A stretch of DNA of 11,010 nucleotides from Pseudomonas sp. (GTDB lineage Bacteria; Pseudomonadota; Gammaproteobacteria; Pseudomonadales; Pseudomonadaceae). The notes under the pieces are model-generated. The model saw only the letters and a list, made by a program, of their open reading frames with translations. It made no database searches and had not been told where the DNA came from. Shown one piece after another: positions 1 to 6,366 of the stretch. Each line of letters starts with the position of its first letter. Positions within the stretch are counted from its first letter, which is position 1. The translations under genes and the position numbers were made by a program. The stretch is taken from the NCBI GenBank assembly GCA_003525045.1, contig DQGF01000079.1, positions 8,977 to 19,986 of the forward strand. Direction: 5' to 3'.

Positions 1-778
1 CAGCGACACCGCCCCCCGCCACATCCCCCACCAGCACCCCGCGCAGCTTGCCCAGCGTGCCCGCCAGCCGCAGATGGGTCAGTAGACGGTCTATGCGATA
101 CAGCGGCTCGTTGATGTCCTCGATGAACAGGATGACGCCCTCGGCATCCATTTCATAAGGCGTGCCCATGGTCGCGGCGATCATGGACAGATTGCCGCCC
201 AGCAAGCGTCCGTGAGCGATGCCAGGCTCAAGGGTGGTCAAAGGGTAGGCCACGGGGTGCGCCAGCACGTTGCCGGCCTTCACCTGCCCTCTGAGCAGGT
301 TGAAAAACGACGACTCGGTAGGTTTTTGCTTGTCGCCCAACAGATCCGCGTTGAGCATCGGACCATGAAAGGTGACGAAGCCCGCATAACGACTGATTGC
401 CAGGTGCAACGCGGTGATGTCGCTGTAGCCGATGAACGGCTTGGCATTGTTGCGCAGCAGTTCGAAGTCGATGCGATCGAGCAACCGTGGCGTACCGTAA
501 CCGCCCCGAAGACAGATAATCGCATCGACCTCGCTGTCGGCAAATGCGGCGTGCAGGTCATTGAGCCGCACTTCGTCGCTACCGGCCAGGTAGCCATCGC
601 GCTCGTACACTCCGGGATACACCCGCAGCGAATACCCGCGAGCGCGCATCCAGGCGAAGGCTTTGTCGGTGTCCAGCGCTGCGGGACCGGCGGGCGCGAT
701 GACGCCGATCAGCCCTTGCGACGGCAAAGCCGGAACAGGCGCGTGAGGACAAAGGGTGTGGGTCGGTCGAACGGTCAT
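1..778 (-). CDS. ldcA: LD-carboxypeptidase (peptidase S66 family), 3' end cut by window
   Basis: This is the N-terminal 259 residues of a murein LD-carboxypeptidase. The family removes the terminal D-Ala from cytoplasmic L,D-linked tetrapeptides during peptidoglycan recycling. I translated it directly, because the frame stays open to the window edge. Visible family marks are an IAPAGP stretch near residue 27, RGGYGTPRLL at 91-100, FIGYSDIT at 115-122 with the expected nucleophile Ser119, HGPM at 138-141, GGNLSMI at 194-200, and IEDINEPLYRID from 219 with the expected catalytic Glu220. The catalytic His and the rest of the C-terminal domain lie beyond base 1. The ATG at 776-778 was chosen because AGGGAG sits 8 nt upstream; the ATG five bases further upstream is in another frame. 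No signal peptide is visible, which fits a cytoplasmic enzyme. It follows lipA on the same strand but beyond a terminator, so it is probably a separate transcription unit. Confidence 0.92.
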   Translation of the reverse strand, partial: MTVRPTHTLCPHAPVPALPSQGLIGVIAPAGPAALDTDKAFAWMRARGYSLRVYPGVYERDGYLAGSDEVRLNDLHAAFADSEVDAIICLRGGYGTPRLLDRIDFELLRNNAKPFIGYSDITALHLAISRYAGFVTFHGPMLNADLLGDKQKPTESSFFNLLRGQVKAGNVLAHPVAYPLTTLEPGIAHGRLLGGNLSMIAATMGTPYEMDAEGVILFIEDINEPLYRIDRLLTHLRLAGTLGKLRGVLVGDVAGGGVA

Positions 779-786
779 CCATGAAT

Positions 787-792
787 CTCCCT
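787..792 (-). promoter_or_regulatory. ribosome binding site of ldcA
   Basis: The minus strand reads AGGGAG, 8 nt before the ATG at 776-778. It decides between that ATG and an out-of-frame ATG at 781-783. I see no convincing sigma-70 promoter in the gap between this site and the upstream terminator. Confidence 0.7.
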
Positions 793-896
793 GCGTGAAA
801 GCGACACGCACACAGTAGTCAGGAACGGGGACAAACAGAAGAGGGTCAGTCGCCCCGCAGGTTGCAGGAAAAAACGGTAATGGCCGTAGGCCGGGC

Positions 897-939
897 AAAA
901 AAACGCCCGCAAGACGGAAAATCCTTGCGGGCCCTTTTT
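897..939 (-). terminator. Rho-independent terminator after lipA
   Basis: A 9-bp perfect stem (905-913 pairing with 924-932, GCCCGCAAG on the plus strand) has a 10-nt loop. In the minus-strand transcript it is followed by G and then seven U residues (897-903). It begins about 18 bases after the lipA stop codon and should end the DUF493-lipB-lipA transcript before ldcA. The plus strand has five T residues at 935-939, so it could work in both directions, but no plus-strand gene points at it. Confidence 0.88.
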
Positions 940-949
940 CACATCGCGA

Positions 950-1972
950 TCAGGACGACATCAGCTCGGCCTTGACCAGTTTGGCCTGCTCGTCGGCGTG
1001 GTACGAAGAGCGTACCAGTGGGCCGGAAGCGACGTTCTTGAAGCCCATCTTGTAACCTTCCTCGGCGAACCAGGCGAAGGTGTCCGGATGCACGAAGCGC
1101 TGCACCGGCAAGTGGCTGCGGGACGGTTGCAAGTACTGGCCCAGGGTCAGCATGTCGATGTCGTGCTCGCGCATGCGCTTCATGACTTCGATGACTTCTT
1201 CGTCGGTTTCGCCCAGACCCAGCATCAAGCCGGACTTGGTCGGAATGTGCGGCATCATTTGTTTGAAGCGCTGCAGCAGGGTCAGCGACCACTGGTAATC
1301 CGAACCCGGACGCGCAGCCTTGTACAGACGCGGTACGGTTTCCAGGTTGTGGTTGAACACATCCGGCGGCTCGGCAGCAGTGATTTCCAGCGCGACGTCC
1401 ATGCGCCCACGGTAATCCGGGACCAGGGTTTCGAGCTGCACGTTCGGCGACAGTTTGCGGATCTCGCGGATGCAATCGGCAAAGTGCTGGGCACCGCCGT
1501 CACGCAGGTCGTCGCGGTCAACCGAGGTGATCACCACGTATTTGAGTTTCAGGTCGGCAATGGCGATGGCCAGGCTTTGCGGTTCGTTGACGTCCAGAGG
1601 CTTTGGACGACCATGGCCGACGTCGCAGAACGGGCAGCGACGGGTGCAGATGTCACCCATGATCATGAAGGTCGCGGTACCGCCGGAGAAGCACTCGCCC
1701 AGGTTCGGGCAGGATGCCTCTTCGCACACGCTGTGCAACTTGTGTTTGCGCAGCAGGGCCTTGATGCGGTCGACTTCCGGGGAAATCGGGATACGCACGC
1801 GGATCCAGTCGGGTTTCTTCGGCAGTTCGGTGGTCGGGATGATCTTCACCGGGATACGTGCAACCTTCTCGGCGCCGCGCAGCTTGACGCCGGCTTCAAC
1901 CTTGGCACGCGGGGCCGGACGCTCGGTGACATCCAGCGTCGGGATCATGGTTTGCACTGCATCAGTAGTCAT
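950..1972 (-). CDS. lipA: lipoyl synthase (radical SAM)
   Basis: LipA inserts two sulfur atoms into the octanoyl chain on lipoyl-dependent proteins (E2 subunits and GcvH), completing the lipoyl cofactor in the cytoplasm. The 340-residue product has both iron-sulfur sites. The auxiliary cluster motif [12 protein letters not shown] has Cys83, Cys88 and Cys94. The radical SAM motif CTRRCPFC has Cys109, Cys113 and Cys116. Near the C-terminus RSSYHAD carries the conserved serine region that contacts the auxiliary cluster. The first 60 or so residues are the variable, basic leader usual in proteobacterial LipA. The ATG at 1970-1972 lies one base after the lipB stop codon (TGA-T-ATG) and has a GGCGGAA ribosome binding site, so translation is probably coupled to lipB. 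LipB makes its octanoylated substrate. A strong terminator follows. Length is normal for the family and no key residue is missing. Confidence 0.98.
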   Translation of the reverse strand: MTTDAVQTMIPTLDVTERPAPRAKVEAGVKLRGAEKVARIPVKIIPTTELPKKPDWIRVRIPISPEVDRIKALLRKHKLHSVCEEASCPNLGECFSGGTATFMIMGDICTRRCPFCDVGHGRPKPLDVNEPQSLAIAIADLKLKYVVITSVDRDDLRDGGAQHFADCIREIRKLSPNVQLETLVPDYRGRMDVALEITAAEPPDVFNHNLETVPRLYKAARPGSDYQWSLTLLQRFKQMMPHIPTKSGLMLGLGETDEEVIEVMKRMREHDIDMLTLGQYLQPSRSHLPVQRFVHPDTFAWFAEEGYKMGFKNVASGPLVRSSYHADEQAKLVKAELMSS

Positions 1973-1973
1973 A

Positions 1974-2621
1974 TCAGTCGATTCCGCCCGTTAGGGTCGT
2001 CTGCTCAGCATAGTCGAGGTGTTTGACGAGCTGCGCGCGCAGCCGGGCACTTACCTCGGCAAATTCAATCGATCCTGCGTGATCGCTCAGCTGGGTCATC
2101 GCCAGCCCGGCGTAGCCGCAGGGATTAATCCGTCGAAACGGTTCCAGGTTCATATCCACGTTCAAGGCCAGGCCATGAAAGGAGCAACCGTGGCGGATCC
2201 GCAGACCCAGAGAAGCGATTTTCGCACCGTCTACGTAGACACCCGGCGCATCCGGCTTGGCCGCGGCAGTGACGCCATAGCTGGCCAGCAACTCGATCAG
2301 GCATTGTTCCATGCGACTAACCAGATCCCGCACGCCGAAACCCAGCTTGCGCACGTCGAGCAACAGATAGGCCACCAATTGGCCCGGACCGTGGTAAGTC
2401 ACCTGACCACCGCGATCGACCTGCACCACCGGGATATCCCCCGGCAGCAACAAGTGCTCGGCCTTGCCAGCCTGGCCCTGGGTGAATACCGGCGGGTGCT
2501 CGACCAGCCAGATCTCGTCGGCGGCATCGCTGCCGCGTTCGTTGGTGAAACGCTGCATGGCATGCCAGACCGGCTCGTAAGCCATCTGGCCGAGATCACG
2601 AAAGCCCAGCGTGCCAGACAT
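1974..2621 (-). CDS. lipB: lipoyl(octanoyl) transferase
   Basis: LipB moves octanoate from octanoyl-ACP to lipoyl domains through a cysteine thioester, the step before LipA. The 215-residue product shows the family motif [16 protein letters not shown] at 70-85, [11 protein letters not shown] at 132-142 with the expected catalytic Lys134, and [13 protein letters not shown] from 166 with the expected nucleophile Cys168. I chose the ATG at 2619-2621 because it overlaps the DUF493 stop codon by one base (TGATG), a typical coupling arrangement. A GTG directly before it (2622-2624) would add one residue. No good Shine-Dalgarno sequence precedes it, which agrees with coupling to the upstream gene. 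lipA follows one base after the stop. The length matches known LipB proteins and nothing is unusual in the coding sequence. Confidence 0.97.
   Translation of the reverse strand: MSGTLGFRDLGQMAYEPVWHAMQRFTNERGSDAADEIWLVEHPPVFTQGQAGKAEHLLLPGDIPVVQVDRGGQVTYHGPGQLVAYLLLDVRKLGFGVRDLVSRMEQCLIELLASYGVTAAAKPDAPGVYVDGAKIASLGLRIRHGCSFHGLALNVDMNLEPFRRINPCGYAGLAMTQLSDHAGSIEFAEVSARLRAQLVKHLDYAEQTTLTGGID
1982..1988 (-). promoter_or_regulatory. ribosome binding site of lipA, inside lipB
   Basis: The minus strand reads GGCGGAA within the last codons of lipB, 9 nt before the lipA ATG. It supports the 1972 start and independent loading in addition to read-through coupling from lipB. Confidence 0.55.
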
Positions 2622-2896
2622 CACAGCACCATGTGCACAAAACCGGTAGCCCGCAACTCGCTGTTGATGTCGTACAGCTGTTCCTGGCCGGTGGCGATGA
2701 TGTGCAACTGGATGGTCGTGTACTTACCGTTGGTGCTCTGGCGCTCGGCCAGGGTCTTGTGGTCAACGGTCGCATGTTTTTCAAGGATCGCAATGATCCT
2801 GTCCTTGAAACCCACACCGGTATCGCCGATCACCTTAATCGGGTAATCCGCGCAGGGGAATTCGATCTTTGGCGCCTTTACTTCGGTATCTGTCAT
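2621..2896 (-). CDS. DUF493 / YbeD-family protein (UPF0250)
   Basis: This 91-residue protein belongs to the small DUF493 (YbeD) family. It is recognised by the leading motif [14 protein letters not shown] at 11-24, the central block [18 protein letters not shown] and the C-terminal [18 protein letters not shown]. The family has an ACT-like alpha/beta fold and is thought to be regulatory, but no reaction is established. It is a soluble protein with no signal peptide or membrane segment. The ATG at 2894-2896 has a modest ACGAGG about 10 nt upstream. Its stop codon overlaps the lipB ATG, and the order dacA/dacC-ybeD-lipB-lipA is shared with enterobacteria. A role linked to lipoate or to the carboxypeptidase is only suggested by that neighbourhood. 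A large hairpin lies in the leader before it. Confidence 0.92.
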   Translation of the reverse strand: MTDTEVKAPKIEFPCADYPIKVIGDTGVGFKDRIIAILEKHATVDHKTLAERQSTNGKYTTIQLHIIATGQEQLYDINSELRATGFVHMVL

Positions 2897-2928
2897 GGCG
2901 TAACGGCCTCGTAAGCCGTGGCAACGGA

Positions 2929-2961
2929 CATGGCCCCGCTCCGGATTGGAGCGGGGCCATG
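2929..2961 (-). terminator. strong hairpin between dacC and the DUF493 gene, terminator-like but without U-tract
   Basis: The two arms, 2929-2942 and 2948-2961, form a perfect 14-bp, GC-rich stem with a 5-nt loop. It starts about 15 bases after the dacC stop codon. The minus-strand sequence after the stem (TCCGTTGCC) is not U-rich, and neither is the plus-strand side. It may act as a partial terminator or attenuator, or protect the dacC mRNA 3' end. A simple intrinsic terminator is less well supported than at 897-939. Confidence 0.6.
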
Positions 2962-2976
2962 CAGGTCCACACTATT

Positions 2977-4134
2977 TCAGTTGAACAAGCCGTAGAAGAA
3001 TAGACGGATGCTATCCCACATGCGGCGGAAGATACCACCCTCGTCGACTGCGTCGAGGGCGATCAGGTCGGCACTGTGCACCACCTTGTCCTCCAGCTTC
3101 ACTTCGACTTTACCGATCACGTCGCCCTTGGCGATTGGCGCGATCAGTTGCGGGTTCATGGTCATGCTGGCGGCGAGCTTTTTCAGCTGGCCTTTTGGCA
3201 GGGTCATGGTCAGGTCTTCAGCCAGGCCGGCCTTGACTTGATTGGTGGTGCCTTTCCAGACAGGTGCCTGAGCCAGCTCGGCGCCTTTTTGATAGAAGGT
3301 CTGGGTTTCGAAGAAGCGGAAACCGTAAGTCAGCAGCTTCTGGGTTTCGGAGGCACGAGCGACTTCGCTGTTGGTGCCGAACACTACGGCGATCAGGCGC
3401 ATGCCATCACGTACAGCCGAAGACACCATGCAGTAGCCGGCTTCGTCGGTGTGGCCGGTTTTCAGACCGTCGACGGTCTTGTCGCGCCACAGCAACAGGT
3501 TACGGTTAGGTTGCTTGATGCCGTTCCAGAAAAACTCTTTCTGCGAGTAGATCGCGTAGTGAGCCGGATCTTCGTGGATGATCGCGCGAGCCAGCACGGC
3601 CATGTCATGAGCCGACGAGTAATGCTCAGGGTTCGGCAGGCCGGTCGGGTTCATGAAGTGGCTGTTGGTCATGCCCAGGTCGGCCACGGTTTTGTTCATC
3701 ATGTCAGCGAACGCATCTTCGCTGCCGGCGATGTGCTCGGAAAGCGCAACACTGGCGTCGTTGCCCGACTGGATGATGATGCCGTGCAGCAAATCACTGA
3801 CGGTGACTTGCGAGCCGACCTTGATGAACATCCGCGAACCGCCGGTGCGCCAGGCGTTTTCGCTGACGGTCACCGGGTCGTTTTCACCGATCTGGCCACG
3901 ACGGATTTCCAGCGTCGCGATGTATGCGGTCATCAGCTTGGTCAAGCTGGCCGGTGGTAGACGCTGGTCGCCGTTGTTCTCGACCAGCACGTTGCCACTG
4001 CTGGCGTCCATGAGCACATAGGATTTGGCCGCCAGTTGTGGTGGCGACGGCATCATCTCGACCGCGAACGCGGCAGGCGAGAGGAGCAGCGGGACTAGCA
4101 GGCACAGGCGTTTGGCAAAGGTGGTGATGTTCAT
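2977..4134 (-). CDS. dacC: D-alanyl-D-alanine carboxypeptidase (PBP5/6 type)
   Basis: This low-molecular-mass penicillin-binding protein trims the terminal D-Ala from periplasmic pentapeptides, which limits cross-linking. The 385-residue product starts with a signal peptide (hydrophobic 10-23, cleavage likely after AAFA at 24). It has all three active-site motifs of the family: PASLTK at 61-66 (nucleophile Ser63, Lys66), SGN at 123-125 and KTG at 225-227. After the catalytic domain comes the beta-rich C-terminal domain. The end (RRMWDSIRLFFYGLFN) is an amphipathic helix that anchors such proteins to the outer face of the inner membrane. The ATG at 4132-4134 is preceded by a purine-rich GAGAGACGG. 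The 182-bp gap upstream suggests its own promoter or a regulated one. The name dacC follows Pseudomonas usage; dacA is the enterobacterial neighbour name. Length is normal. Confidence 0.96.
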   Translation of the reverse strand: MNITTFAKRLCLLVPLLLSPAAFAVEMMPSPPQLAAKSYVLMDASSGNVLVENNGDQRLPPASLTKLMTAYIATLEIRRGQIGENDPVTVSENAWRTGGSRMFIKVGSQVTVSDLLHGIIIQSGNDASVALSEHIAGSEDAFADMMNKTVADLGMTNSHFMNPTGLPNPEHYSSAHDMAVLARAIIHEDPAHYAIYSQKEFFWNGIKQPNRNLLLWRDKTVDGLKTGHTDEAGYCMVSSAVRDGMRLIAVVFGTNSEVARASETQKLLTYGFRFFETQTFYQKGAELAQAPVWKGTTNQVKAGLAEDLTMTLPKGQLKKLAASMTMNPQLIAPIAKGDVIGKVEVKLEDKVVHSADLIALDAVDEGGIFRRMWDSIRLFFYGLFN

Positions 4135-4316
4135 CCGTCTCTCGAAATCGCTAATGGAAACTGCCCTAGGGCAAAACTAATCAGACAGCTTTCTAACAGG
4201 CTGTCGCGTGTTCAGTTGTTCACTCAGAGCCCTTGCCGGGCTTTTGTTGTTCAACGAGCCAACAACCAGGTTCACCCCCCAAGACCGCAAGCGAACCGTC
4301 AATCAAGTACTACGAG
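4135..4316 (-). other. rlpA-dacC intergenic region with several inverted repeats
   Basis: This 182-bp gap holds no ORF I can support. It contains, in minus-strand order, AACAAC/GTTGTT arms (4261-4266 and 4246-4251) and a 5-bp AGCCC/GGGCT hairpin (4228-4242). Below those are a GACAGC/GCTGTC pair (plus-strand arms near 4183-4188 and 4199-4204) and the palindrome TGCCCTAGGGCA (4162-4173). No hairpin is followed by a U-run in the direction of transcription, and I cannot pick a clear -35/-10 pair. It probably carries the dacC promoter and leader. Confidence 0.5.
4162..4173. repeat. 12-bp perfect palindrome upstream of dacC
   Basis: TGCCCTAGGGCA reads the same on both strands and ends 27 bases before the dacC ATG. 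It lies in a more AT-rich stretch. Its position would suit an operator or a leader hairpin, but no regulator is identified. Confidence 0.6.
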
Positions 4317-5339
4317 TTACTCGGCAGTGACCAGGCTCGGTGAACCGAGATTGGCCAGGCGAACGCTGTTCTGCACTTGCTGGATTTCACCCGGCGAGCC
4401 GATCGGCCCCAGGCGAACCCGATGCAGTGTCTGTTGATTACGCACGATCGAGCTGATGAACACCGGAGCGCTCACCATCCCGCTCAGCTTCGATCTCAGG
4501 AGTTCTGCAGCGTCCGGGTTGGCGAACGCGCCCACCTGCAGATACTGGCCAGAGGCTGATGCAGAAGCGTTTTTTTTTGCATCGACCTGCACCGGTACGA
4601 CGGCCGCGGCGTGTTGCTGCGGCGGTGGCGTCCATTGCTCAACGGTGCCGGCCGAAGCCGTAATCACCGGGGCGTTATTTTGCGCGATTTTCGGCTCGTT
4701 AAGCATCAAAGGCGCCGGACGCCCTTTGGCTGCCCACCATTGCTGCGGGTCGATGCCTTCGACCTTGACCCGCGCCGTGCCGGTTTCGGCATAACCGAGC
4801 TTCTTGGCGGCGGCATAGGACAAGTCGATGATTCGGTCGGAGTAGAATGGTCCGCGGTCGTTGACCCGCAGGACCACGGTCTTGTTGTTGTCCAGGTTGG
4901 TGACCCGAACGTAACTGGGCAGTGGCAAGGTCTTGTGTGCGGCGCTCATGCCGTACAGGTCATAGACCTCGCCATTGGCGGTGTTCTGGCCGTGGAATTT
5001 GGTGCCGTACCAGGACGCCGTGCCCGATGCGACGTAGGTCCTGGATTCTTGCAGCGGGAAATAAGTCTTGCCCAACACGGTATACGGGTTGGCTTTATAA
5101 GGACCGCTGTGCAGGGTCGGCGTAGCATCAGGAATGCGTGATACGTCGACGTCCCACCATGGCGCGCCGTCTTTGTGGGCGCGGTTGATGTCCAGGCCTG
5201 GCGTTGCGCGCACGGCGGTGGTGGTGGTGGAAGAAGACTTTGGCGCCGGCGAGCGGCTGGTCGAACAACTGGCGACCAGCACCGCCAACGCGGCGAATGC
5301 CATAAGCTTCAGGGGTTTATTCATAGGCAATGCCCGCAT
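4317..5339 (-). CDS. rlpA: RlpA-like septal lytic transglycosylase lipoprotein (DPBB + SPOR)
   Basis: RlpA is an outer-membrane lipoprotein. In Pseudomonas it cleaves naked (peptide-free) glycan strands at the septum. The 340-residue product has a lipoprotein signal with lipobox LVASC (Cys25), a Ser/Thr-rich linker, and a double-psi beta-barrel domain at about 103-195. The DPBB has ASWYG, GEVYD (Glu124), AHKTLP (His135) and VNDRGPF (Asp161), which correspond to residues reported as important in P. aeruginosa RlpA. A Pro/Gln/Ala-rich linker then leads to a C-terminal SPOR domain (about 264-338) that binds denuded septal glycan. The chosen ATG (5337-5339) overlaps the mltB stop (TAATG), suggesting coupling. 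An in-frame ATG at 5322-5324 would give 335 residues with Cys20 and an equally good signal. An A9 run lies in the codons for residues 254-257, just before SPOR. Confidence 0.96.
   Translation of the reverse strand: MRALPMNKPLKLMAFAALAVLVASCSTSRSPAPKSSSTTTTAVRATPGLDINRAHKDGAPWWDVDVSRIPDATPTLHSGPYKANPYTVLGKTYFPLQESRTYVASGTASWYGTKFHGQNTANGEVYDLYGMSAAHKTLPLPSYVRVTNLDNNKTVVLRVNDRGPFYSDRIIDLSYAAAKKLGYAETGTARVKVEGIDPQQWWAAKGRPAPLMLNEPKIAQNNAPVITASAGTVEQWTPPPQQHAAAVVPVQVDAKKNASASASGQYLQVGAFANPDAAELLRSKLSGMVSAPVFISSIVRNQQTLHRVRLGPIGSPGEIQQVQNSVRLANLGSPSLVTAE
4570..4578 (-). repeat. nine-adenine homopolymer in rlpA coding strand
   Basis: The rlpA reading frame runs GCA AAA AAA AAC here, coding Ala254-Lys-Lys-Asn257 in the linker between the DPBB and SPOR domains. 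It is the longest homopolymer I noticed in this GC-rich window. The A AAA AAA core has the form of a slippery heptamer. A one-base slip in either direction would lose the SPOR domain. Confidence 0.8.
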
Positions 5340-6349
5340 TACTTGACGCCCCGTGCTTGGACCAGCTGTTCAGACAGTTGATGTACGGCCATGGCGTACA
5401 TCACACTGCGGTTATAACGCGTAATCGCGTAAAAATTCGTCAGGCCCATCCAGTATTCAGGACCATTGTCGCCTTCCAGGCGGAATGCCGTGACCGGCAT
5501 ATCATCGCGCAGCGCATCATGACTTGACCACCCTAGCGCCCGCAACTCCCCGACGGTTTTTGTCGGTTCGATACCGGTGGTCAAACCTTCGTCCACCTGC
5601 TCGCCACGCACATCGGCGCGGCTGACCACGGGTTCGCCGGCCACCCAGCCGTGACGCTTGAAATAACTGGCGACGCTGCCAATGGCATCGTCCGGGTTGT
5701 TCCAGATGTTGATGTGGCCATCACCGTCAAAGTCCACCGCGTAGGCGCGAAAGCTGCTCGGCATGAACTGCGGCAAGCCCATCGCCCCGGCGTAGGAGCC
5801 CTTGAGGGTCAACGGATCGACCTGCTCTTCACGGGCCAGCAGCAGGAACTCACGCAATTCCTTGCGGAAGAATTCGGCACGGGGAGGATAGTCGAAACCC
5901 AGGGTCGACAAGGCATCGACCACCCGGAAATTTCCGGTATTGCGTCCGAAAAAGGTTTCAACACCAATGATCGAAACAATAACCTGCGCCGGCACGCCGT
6001 ATTCCTGCTCCGCGCGAGCCAGTACCGCCTCGTGCTGACGCCAGAAGTCCACACCACGGGCGATGCGCGCGTCCGTGATGAACATCGGGCGGTACTCGTT
6101 CCACTGCTTGACCCGCTCGGCGGGTTTCGAGATCGCGTCCAGGATCGACTGCTTGCGCTCGGCTTCGCGGAACACGCCCATCAGCTGCTCACCGGCAAAA
6201 CCGTAGTCGCGGGTCATTTCACCGACGAATTCAGCCACCTGGGGTGAGCCTTCGTAATCGCCGGCCAACGCGTCCTGCGCTGTGCCAAGGATGCTTACCA
6301 GGCCGACCCATGGCGCGTATCGAGTCGCCCAGCCACGCATTACTTGCAT
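5339..6349 (-). CDS. mltB: membrane-associated lytic murein transglycosylase B
   Basis: This periplasmic lytic transglycosylase (GH103, Slt35/MltB type) cleaves the MurNAc-GlcNAc bond to give 1,6-anhydro-muropeptides. The 336-residue product starts at the ATG 6347-6349, which has AAGGTGA 8 nt upstream. The frame also opens earlier (6385), inside the rodA end, but with no ribosome site there. An N-terminal signal sequence ends near ALA-GDYE (residue 29). The catalytic Glu is expected in VETFFGR at Glu131. GAMGLPQFMPSS at 188-199 is the family substrate-binding motif. DFDGDGHINIW at 206-216 matches the calcium-binding EF-hand-like loop known in E. coli Slt35. There is no lipobox Cys, so unlike E. 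coli MltB it looks soluble or only signal-anchored, as reported for P. aeruginosa SltB1. It lies 17 bases after rodA and overlaps rlpA by one base. The name sltB1 would also fit. Confidence 0.95.
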   Translation of the reverse strand: MQVMRGWATRYAPWVGLVSILGTAQDALAGDYEGSPQVAEFVGEMTRDYGFAGEQLMGVFREAERKQSILDAISKPAERVKQWNEYRPMFITDARIARGVDFWRQHEAVLARAEQEYGVPAQVIVSIIGVETFFGRNTGNFRVVDALSTLGFDYPPRAEFFRKELREFLLLAREEQVDPLTLKGSYAGAMGLPQFMPSSFRAYAVDFDGDGHINIWNNPDDAIGSVASYFKRHGWVAGEPVVSRADVRGEQVDEGLTTGIEPTKTVGELRALGWSSHDALRDDMPVTAFRLEGDNGPEYWMGLTNFYAITRYNRSVMYAMAVHQLSEQLVQARGVK

Positions 6350-6357
6350 TGAAATCT

Positions 6358-6364
6358 TCACCTT
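6358..6364 (-). promoter_or_regulatory. ribosome binding site of mltB
   Basis: The minus strand reads AAGGTGA immediately after the rodA stop codon and 8 nt before the ATG at 6347-6349. It favours that start over the earlier in-frame opening at 6385 and over a second ATG three codons later. Confidence 0.65.
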
Positions 6365-6366
6365 AT

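Noticed and set aside
780..949. A promoter for ldcA between the lipA terminator and its ribosome binding site
   Set aside because: One is expected there, but I could not find a -35/-10 pair with proper spacing on the minus strand, so I do not report one.
998..2026. A 342-codon plus-strand frame antisense to lipA
   Set aside because: It is a shadow of lipA codons and its composition is not protein-like.
4228..4242. AGCCC/GGGCT hairpin followed by TTTT on the plus strand as a terminator
   Set aside because: The stem is only 5 bp and the T-run points along the plus strand, where no gene ends. In the direction of transcription there is no U-tract.
5215..5230. Run of ACC codons (Thr repeat) near the rlpA N-terminus as a variable tract
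   Set aside because: Only four to five triplets in a low-complexity Ser/Thr linker; this is ordinary for a lipoprotein linker and any change would stay in frame.
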